Source: Yinghuangia elevatio (GTDB lineage: Bacteria; Actinomycetota; Actinomycetes; Streptomycetales; Streptomycetaceae). Taken from it: a stretch of 64,000 nucleotides of DNA. Location of the stretch: contig NZ_JBEZFP010000031.1 in NCBI RefSeq assembly GCF_040649515.1, positions 14,255 through 78,254 on the forward strand, in the 5' to 3' direction. Every line of letters begins with the position of its first letter. The first letter of the stretch is position 1. The notes below the pieces were generated by a model. The model was not told the origin of the DNA and made no database searches. It saw nothing but the letters and a program-made list of their open reading frames with translations. Positions 59,043 to 64,000 of this stretch are shown here, piece after piece. Position numbers and translations under genes: made by a program.

Positions 59043-59969
59043 GTGGCCGATCACACGGCTTTGCGTCCGCATGAGATCGCGCACGTGTGTGCCGCGTACG
59101 GGCTTTCGGTCCGGGAGGTCACGCCGCTCACGGGCGGCACCATGAACGCCAACCTGCTGGTCGACGCCGGGGGCGCGGGGCTGTTCGTGCTCACCGTGCT
59201 GGCCTCGCGCGAAGTGGCCGCGGTGTCCCGGCCCGTCGGGGTGATGCGGTGGCTGGCATCGTCGGGGTACCCGACGAGCGCGCCGCTGGACGGCGACGGC
59301 AAGGGGCCGCGCGGCAGGGCCGTCATCGTGCGGCCGTACACGCCCGGTGTCTGCCACGACACCCTGCCCGCGCGGCTGCTGCCCGCCGCGGGCGCGGTCC
59401 TGGCCCGGCTGCACGGGCTCGGGGTGCCGCCGCGCGAGTTGCGGTTGCCGGAGAACGGCAGACGGTTGCCGGACGGTGCCGTGGCGATGATCGAGGGCTT
59501 CCCGGACCGGGAGTTCGCGGCGTGGCTGCTGCGCAACGTCGCCGAACCGCCGTTGTCGGACCTGCGGCGGTGCATCACGCACGGGGACCTGTTCGCGGAC
59601 AACCTCGTGGAGACGTACGCCGGTTCGCTGCACGTGCTCGACTGGGAGACGGCCTCGGTCGACGATCCGCTGCTCGACCTCGGCATGACCGTGGTCGGGC
59701 TGGGCGTCGAGGACGGAGTCGTGCATACCGAGCGCGTCGCGGCGCTCGTCGACGGGTACCGGAAGGTGCGTCCGATCTCCCCGGACGACTTGCACCGGCT
59801 CCGCGAACTCTCCGTCTACGCGGGCTCGATCGTGGCCTTCAACCGGTACGTGCGCCGCGCCGACCCCCGCGCACGGCCCTTCGCGGCAATGGTCTCCGCC
59901 GTCGACGGCCTGCGGGCCGCGTGGCCGGTGGCCTACGGCCGGCGTCCCATGGTCGGCCCGCGCAGGTGA
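59043..59969 (+). CDS. Aminoglycoside phosphotransferase-fold kinase
   Basis: A 308-residue APH/ThrB-type small-molecule kinase. The catalytic loop ITHGDLFADNLV carries the Asp and Asn, and LDWETASVDDPLLDLGM is the metal-binding loop. LTGGTMNANLLVDAGG is the start of the nucleotide lobe. The order matches homoserine kinase type II and methylthioribose-kinase-like proteins, so a metabolite may be the substrate rather than an antibiotic. The GTG start follows GGGGAGGG. A hairpin terminator is just after the stop. Confidence 0.82.
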   Translation: MADHTALRPHEIAHVCAAYGLSVREVTPLTGGTMNANLLVDAGGAGLFVLTVLASREVAAVSRPVGVMRWLASSGYPTSAPLDGDGKGPRGRAVIVRPYTPGVCHDTLPARLLPAAGAVLARLHGLGVPPRELRLPENGRRLPDGAVAMIEGFPDREFAAWLLRNVAEPPLSDLRRCITHGDLFADNLVETYAGSLHVLDWETASVDDPLLDLGMTVVGLGVEDGVVHTERVAALVDGYRKVRPISPDDLHRLRELSVYAGSIVAFNRYVRRADPRARPFAAMVSAVDGLRAAWPVAYGRRPMVGPRR

Positions 59970-59981
59970 GAAGCGCCTGAC

Positions 59982-60018
59982 GGGGTGCGGCCCTTCGTGA
60001 TGCGAAGGGCCGTACCCC
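59982..60018. terminator. Bidirectional hairpin terminator
   Basis: GGGGTGCGGCCCTTCG pairs with CGAAGGGCCGTACCCC (one G-T wobble) around TGATG. It lies between convergent genes for the kinase and the MMPL transporter. Confidence 0.88.
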
Positions 60019-60048
60019 GCTGTCATGTCCCGGAGGCGTCGGCCGCGG

Positions 60049-62250
60049 TCAGCCGTGCTTCTCCAGCTCCACCTTGGGCAGGATCCGGGCCAACGGCGCC
60101 GGGAGCCACCACGCGCGCGGTCCCATCAGCTGCATCGCGGCGGGGACGATGAGGCAGCGGATGATCACCGCGTCGACGAAGATGGCGAAGGCCATACCGA
60201 AGCCGCTCTGCTGGAGCGCCCGTTCCGGGCTGAACAGGAAGGCGCTGAAGACCACCACCATGATGGCCCCGGCCGCGGTGATGACGGAGCCGGTCTGCGC
60301 GAGGCCCTCGCGTACCGCCACGCTGTGGTCCTTGGTGCGTTCCCACTCCTCGTGCATGCGGGACACCAGGAAGACCTCGTAGTCCATCGAGAGGCCGAAC
60401 GCGATCGCGAAGAGCACGACCGGCACCCACGGTTCGATCGGTCCGGGCTCGACGCCGAACCAGCCGTGCTGGAAGACCAGGGCCATGGCGCCGAGCGACG
60501 CCCCGATGCTCAGCAGGTTGAGGACCGCGGCCTTCAGCGGGATGAGCACCGAGCGGAAGACCACCATGAGCAGCACGATCGACAGGCCGACGACGATCAC
60601 GATGAACAGCGGCATGCGTTCGGCGACCTTGTCCGAGTAGTCCTCGGCCGCGGCCGTCGCGCCGCCGACCAGGTACCTCGCGCCGGTCGTGTCGCCGAGG
60701 CGCGGCAGGACGTCGTCGCGCAGGTGCCCGACGAGTTCGGAGGTGTCCTTGTCCTGCGGCGCGGTGGTCGGGAACGCGATGACCGTGGCCACCAGGCCGT
60801 CGTCGGTGGGCATCGGGTCGGCGACCGCCGCGATGCCGGGGGTGTTGCGCAGGGTCTGCGCGGCGGCGGCGCCGGCGCGGGCGGCGAGTCCGTTCCCATC
60901 GGCGCCACCGGCCCCCGGGGCACCGGCGGTTCCGTCGACGACCACCACAAGTGGTCCGTTGAAACCGGCGCCGAAGCCGTCCGCGAGCAGGTCGTAGGCT
61001 TTGCGGCTGGTGCTGTCCGCCGAGTCGTTGCCGGCGTCGGAGAAGCCGAGGCGCAGGTTGAGCGCCGGTACGCACAGTGCGCCGAGCGCCACGACCGCGA
61101 TCAGGAGGGCGAGCAGCGGGCGCCGCTGCGCCGCCACGCCGATCCGGCGCCACGTCGTGCCCTCGGGTGCCTTGCCCTTCGCGCTGCGCTTCGCCGCCCG
61201 GGCGGGGAACTGCCGGGCGAAGCGCGGTCCGAAGATGCCGAGCAGGGCGGGCAGGAGGGTGACGGCCCCGAGCATCGTCATGAAGACGGTGAGCGCGACG
61301 GCCAGCGCCATGCCCTGCAACGAGCCCAGCCCGAGGGCGACGAGGCCGAACAGCGCGAGGATTACCGTACAGCCCGCGAAGAACACCGTGCGCCCGGCCG
61401 CGTCCAGCGCGGTGGTCGCAGCCCGTTCGGGGGTCTCGCCCTTGACGAGCTCGCCCCGGTACCGGGCGAAGATCAGGAGCGCGTAGTCGATGCCCACGCC
61501 GAGGCCGACCAACGCCATGATGTAGGGCACCCATTCGGCGAGGGTGAACACGTGCGACGCGATGACGACGACGGCGAGCGCCGAGCCGACCGCGAACAAC
61601 GCGGTCACGATGGGCAGTCCGGCGGCGATCAGGGTGCCGAACATGAACACGAGGATGACCAGCGCGGCCACGATGCCGGCGGCTTCCGCGCCGCTGCTGT
61701 CGCTCTCCGCGAGCACCCGGGCGGCCTCGCCACCCAACTCGACCTGTAGGCCGTCCTGTTCGGCCGTCTTGGCGGCCTTGAGAATCTTCTCGGTGTCGGA
61801 CTCGGCCATGTCCTCCGAGGTGCCGTGCAGGAGGACGGTGGCGTAGCCGATGCGGCCGTCGGGGGCGACAGCGGAGGGGTCGGCGTACACGCTGCGCACC
61901 TGGGTGACCTTCGGAGCCCCGGCCACCTGGCCGAGCATCGCCTCGACGCGCTGCCGCGTCGCCGGGGCGCGCAGGTCTCCGTCGGAGCGCAACACGATCT
62001 CCAGGGTGTCGCCCGCCTGCGCCGAGCCGTGCTCGTCCAGCAGGTCGACGGCCTTCTGCGACTGCGCCCCGGGGATCGTGTAGTCCTCGCGGTAGTCGCT
62101 GCCGGCCACGGTGGCGCCGCCCCAGACGCCGACAAGGACTGCCACCCACAGTCCCAGGGCGAGCCATTTGCGGCGTTGGGCGAATCCGGCGATGCGGGCG
62201 AAGATCCCCGCCCGCACCGGTATTTGGACCTTCTCTTCACTCAGCGTCAT
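60049..62250 (-). CDS. MMPL family RND transporter
   Basis: A 733-residue transporter with two halves, each having a large outer loop and several helices. The start of loop 1 is YTIPGAQSQKAVDLLDEHG. GLGVGIDYALLIFARYRGEL and FAIAFGLSMDYEVFLVSRMH are the two proton-relay regions, and PERALQQSGFGMAFAIFVDA is the late family motif. These proteins export lipids, siderophores or drugs in actinobacteria. The ATG at 62250 has GGGAAG five bases upstream and is favoured over the upstream in-frame codon. Confidence 0.92.
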   Translation of the reverse strand: MTLSEEKVQIPVRAGIFARIAGFAQRRKWLALGLWVAVLVGVWGGATVAGSDYREDYTIPGAQSQKAVDLLDEHGSAQAGDTLEIVLRSDGDLRAPATRQRVEAMLGQVAGAPKVTQVRSVYADPSAVAPDGRIGYATVLLHGTSEDMAESDTEKILKAAKTAEQDGLQVELGGEAARVLAESDSSGAEAAGIVAALVILVFMFGTLIAAGLPIVTALFAVGSALAVVVIASHVFTLAEWVPYIMALVGLGVGIDYALLIFARYRGELVKGETPERAATTALDAAGRTVFFAGCTVILALFGLVALGLGSLQGMALAVALTVFMTMLGAVTLLPALLGIFGPRFARQFPARAAKRSAKGKAPEGTTWRRIGVAAQRRPLLALLIAVVALGALCVPALNLRLGFSDAGNDSADSTSRKAYDLLADGFGAGFNGPLVVVVDGTAGAPGAGGADGNGLAARAGAAAAQTLRNTPGIAAVADPMPTDDGLVATVIAFPTTAPQDKDTSELVGHLRDDVLPRLGDTTGARYLVGGATAAAEDYSDKVAERMPLFIVIVVGLSIVLLMVVFRSVLIPLKAAVLNLLSIGASLGAMALVFQHGWFGVEPGPIEPWVPVVLFAIAFGLSMDYEVFLVSRMHEEWERTKDHSVAVREGLAQTGSVITAAGAIMVVVFSAFLFSPERALQQSGFGMAFAIFVDAVIIRCLIVPAAMQLMGPRAWWLPAPLARILPKVELEKHG

Positions 62251-62515
62251 GGGTGCTTCCCGTGGAGTGGAATCCGGTGGACCTGGTTCGCCCGCTTGAC
62301 GGGATAGCGGTCCGATGTGTGACATCGGCCCGTGCGCGGAATCCGCGTGCTCCTCGAAATCCGCGGAATCCTCGGTGGCCCGGCAGACGCGGCGGACCGT
62401 CGTGCGTGCGGGGCAGCGGACCGGCAGGCTGACAGGCGGTCGGAAGGCGCCTCCGGCGCACGAATCCGGTCATTGCGGGGGCGCGGGGCGTCCTTCGTGC
62501 GCAAGGATCCGCATC

Positions 62516-62908
62516 ATGACGTGGATACCGGACGCGTACACACTGCCGACCGGGGACCATCCGCTGCGGGCGGCGGCCTTCGACGCGCTGTTCGCCGACG
62601 CCTTGGTGGGCGCGGGGCGCCTGGGCGCGACACGCGCCCGCCTGGTGTTCGCGGCCGCGGCGGAGGCCCGAGTACGCGACCTGGTGACGCGCGACCAGGC
62701 GTGCCGGGCGCCGTTCCGCTTCACCGTCGAGGAGCCCGCGTTGGGCCGGGTGGCCGTGGAGGTGGCGGTGCCCGAGGAGCACACGTTGGACCTCGACGCG
62801 TTGGTGGTACGCGCCACCGCCGCGGCGGGCGCCCGGCTCGCCGCTCCCCTGCCCAAGTCGCCGCGCGCCACCCCCGCCCCAGGCGCCGCGGGCAGGGAAC
62901 TCTCCTGA
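62516..62908 (+). CDS. Small conserved hypothetical protein
   Basis: A 130-residue soluble protein. It starts TWIPDAYTLPTGDHPLRAAA, then FDALFADALVGAGRLGATRA and ACRAPFRFTVEE, and ends in a Pro/Ala tail. The WIPxxxTLPT start followed by a ferredoxin-like alpha/beta arrangement is common to a group of actinobacterial proteins of unknown role, often near efflux or metal genes. A single Cys is at about 63. The ATG at 62516 diverges from the MMPL gene. Confidence 0.72.
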   Translation: MTWIPDAYTLPTGDHPLRAAAFDALFADALVGAGRLGATRARLVFAAAAEARVRDLVTRDQACRAPFRFTVEEPALGRVAVEVAVPEEHTLDLDALVVRATAAAGARLAAPLPKSPRATPAPGAAGRELS

Positions 62909-63035
62909 CCTGACTGCAAGTTGGCCCGTTCGAGGGGCCCCACGCCGCGGCGCCCGAGCCACCGCGGGCACGGCGGCCCAACCGGACGGCCGGGCAATCC
63001 CCGGGGTCGGCGACGCGGCCTGCGAGGATGGCCTC

Positions 63036-63797
63036 ATGTCACGTACGTTCGACCACCTCGTCGCGGAGGCGGAGTCCGTCTCGGTCGCCGGGTGGGACTT
63101 CTCCTGGCTGGACGGCCGCGCGACCGAGGAGCGGCCCTCGTGGGGCTACCAGCGGTCGATGGGCGAGCGCCTCGCGGTCGCCACCGCCGCGCTGGACGTC
63201 CAGACCGGCGGCGGGGAGGTGCTGGCCGGTGTTCCGAAGCTCCCGCCGCTGGCCGTGGCCACCGAGTCGTGGCCGCCCAACGTCGCGAAGGCGACCCGGC
63301 TGCTGCACCCGCTCGGGGTGGTCGTGGTGGCCGATGAGGACGAGCCGCCGCTGCCGTTCGGCGACGAGGCGTTCGACCTGGTGGTGAGCCGGCACCCGGT
63401 CACGGTGTGGTGGGACGAGATCGCCCGCGTGCTCCGGCCGGGCGGCACGTACTTCTCGCAACAGGTCGGTCCGGCGAGCGTGTTCGAGCTCGTCGAGTTC
63501 TTCCTCGGTCCGCAGCCCGAGGAGGTGCGCCGTGCCCGGCACCCCGACGACGCCCGCCGCGACGCGGAGTCGGCCGGCCTGGAGGTCGTCGACCTTCGCG
63601 CCGAGTCGCTGCGCACCGAGTTCCACGACATCGGCGCGGTGGTCTACTTCCTGCGCAAGGTGATCTGGCTGGTCCCGGGCTTCACGGTCGCGCAATACCG
63701 GGACCGGCTCCGGGAGTTGCACGACCGCATCGAGGCGGAGGGGCCGTTCGTCGCGCGGACCACCCGCTTCCTCGTCGAGGCGCGCAAGCCGGGGTAG
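63036..63797 (+). CDS. Class I SAM-dependent methyltransferase
   Basis: A 253-residue methyltransferase. The glycine-rich part is diverged: LDVQTGGGEVLAGVPKLPPL takes the place of the usual GxGxG. The acidic end of strand 2 is VATESWPPN. Post-motif LPFGDEAFDLVVSRHPVTVW and LRPGGTYFSQQVGP are clear. The C-terminal part ends in VARTTRFLVEARK. The substrate is unknown. Confidence 0.85.
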   Translation: MSRTFDHLVAEAESVSVAGWDFSWLDGRATEERPSWGYQRSMGERLAVATAALDVQTGGGEVLAGVPKLPPLAVATESWPPNVAKATRLLHPLGVVVVADEDEPPLPFGDEAFDLVVSRHPVTVWWDEIARVLRPGGTYFSQQVGPASVFELVEFFLGPQPEEVRRARHPDDARRDAESAGLEVVDLRAESLRTEFHDIGAVVYFLRKVIWLVPGFTVAQYRDRLRELHDRIEAEGPFVARTTRFLVEARKPG

Positions 63798-63867
63798 CCC
63801 GCCCGGGCACACGAACCGGCGCGAGCCACCGCGGCCCGGCAAGGAACGGGCCGGCACGGACAAGCGA

Positions 63868-63879
63868 GGTCCGCGGACC
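63868..63879. repeat. Perfect 12-bp palindrome
   Basis: GGTCCGCGGACC, about 70 bases past the methyltransferase stop. It could be part of a terminator or operator; nothing else supports a role. Confidence 0.5.
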
Positions 63880-63935
63880 GGCCGGTGGGGCGGGGCGCGT
63901 AACCGGCGCCGGGGGCACCGGGGGGGGCCCGCCTC

Positions 63936-64000
63936 TCAGGGGCACGCCACCCCGGGTGGGCCCACCGGGTTGCCGATGTCCTCAGTCCCCTGCCGCCGGC
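63936..64000 (-). CDS. Possible C-terminus of a gene entering from the right edge
   Basis: On the minus strand, an open frame from the right edge ends with RRQGTEDIGNPVGPPGVACP and a TGA at 63938-63936. High GC3 and absence of stops are consistent with the end of a coding region, but only about 20 codons are visible. Confidence 0.25.
   Translation of the reverse strand, partial: RRQGTEDIGNPVGPPGVACP

Noticed and set aside
59043..59969. Antibiotic resistance aminoglycoside kinase
   Set aside because: The fold is shared by many metabolite kinases and no residue pattern specific to drug kinases was seen.
1..64000. tRNA, rRNA, transposase or integrase genes
   Set aside because: None of the diagnostic motifs or inverted terminal repeats was found on either strand by eye; a tRNAscan or ISfinder run could still find something short.

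Overview
The window is very GC-rich with strong GC bias at third codon positions, GTG and TTG starts, ATGA/GTGA stop-start overlaps and Streptomyces-type families (LppU/SCO3897-like protein, SpoIIE-type phosphatases, HbpS-SenS-SenR, WYL and MmyB regulators). It is most likely a chromosomal segment of a Streptomyces-like actinomycete; the genus cannot be fixed from sequence alone. No rRNA, tRNA, CRISPR array, insertion sequence or phage gene was seen.

Layout. 1-5.3 kb: a truncated TTC38-like repeat protein, an SDR oxidoreductase, a coupled TetR-LysR pair with a likely operator, and a secreted NlpC/P60 hydrolase. 5.7-10.6 kb: free-standing NRPS condensation and adenylation proteins (coupled), a DUF302 protein and an amidohydrolase. 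10.6-17.2 kb: a frameshifted small gene, an NlpC-like protein, a Pro-rich protein with a TTA codon, a TPR-like protein, an MFS exporter, a decayed MMPL transporter and an LppU-like protein. 17.2-28.6 kb: a SpoIIE-type phosphatase, senR-senS diverging from hbpS, a carboxymuconolactone decarboxylase-like protein, a pair resembling mycobacterial PptH/PptT, a TetR-wrbA unit with three operator copies, a LysR gene beside a perfect palindrome, and a YfcC-type permease.

28.6-45 kb is iron-centred. A first ferric-siderophore system (ATPase, two permeases, binding protein, siderophore-interacting reductase) surrounds a perfect iron-box palindrome. A second, minus-strand unit reads NRPS, binding protein, permease, ATPase. 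Its 1528-residue NRPS has C-A-PCP-reductase architecture like myxochelin synthetases, a lysine-like specificity code read by eye, a Gly-Ser repeat inside the A domain and one TTA codon. Between the two systems lie an AbiEii-like nucleotidyltransferase, a conserved hypothetical protein and an unusual GGATCCC minisatellite.

45-64 kb: a divergent ECF sigma/zinc-finger anti-sigma candidate pair, GNAT, a secreted protein, a WYL regulator diverging from a DHA2 exporter, a PAS-GAF-SpoIIE phosphatase, a metallo-beta-lactamase gene with apparently compensating frameshifts, a ZTP riboswitch before folD, a zinc-ribbon membrane protein, an MmyB-type regulator diverging from an Old Yellow Enzyme, a GNAT remnant, an APH-fold kinase, an MMPL transporter, a small hypothetical protein and a methyltransferase.

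The parts most likely to work together are the two siderophore systems, the carrier-protein activating PPTase (with a possible opposing hydrolase) and the NRPS proteins. No aryl-acid, hydroxylase or donor-module genes were seen, so any siderophore pathway here depends on genes elsewhere.
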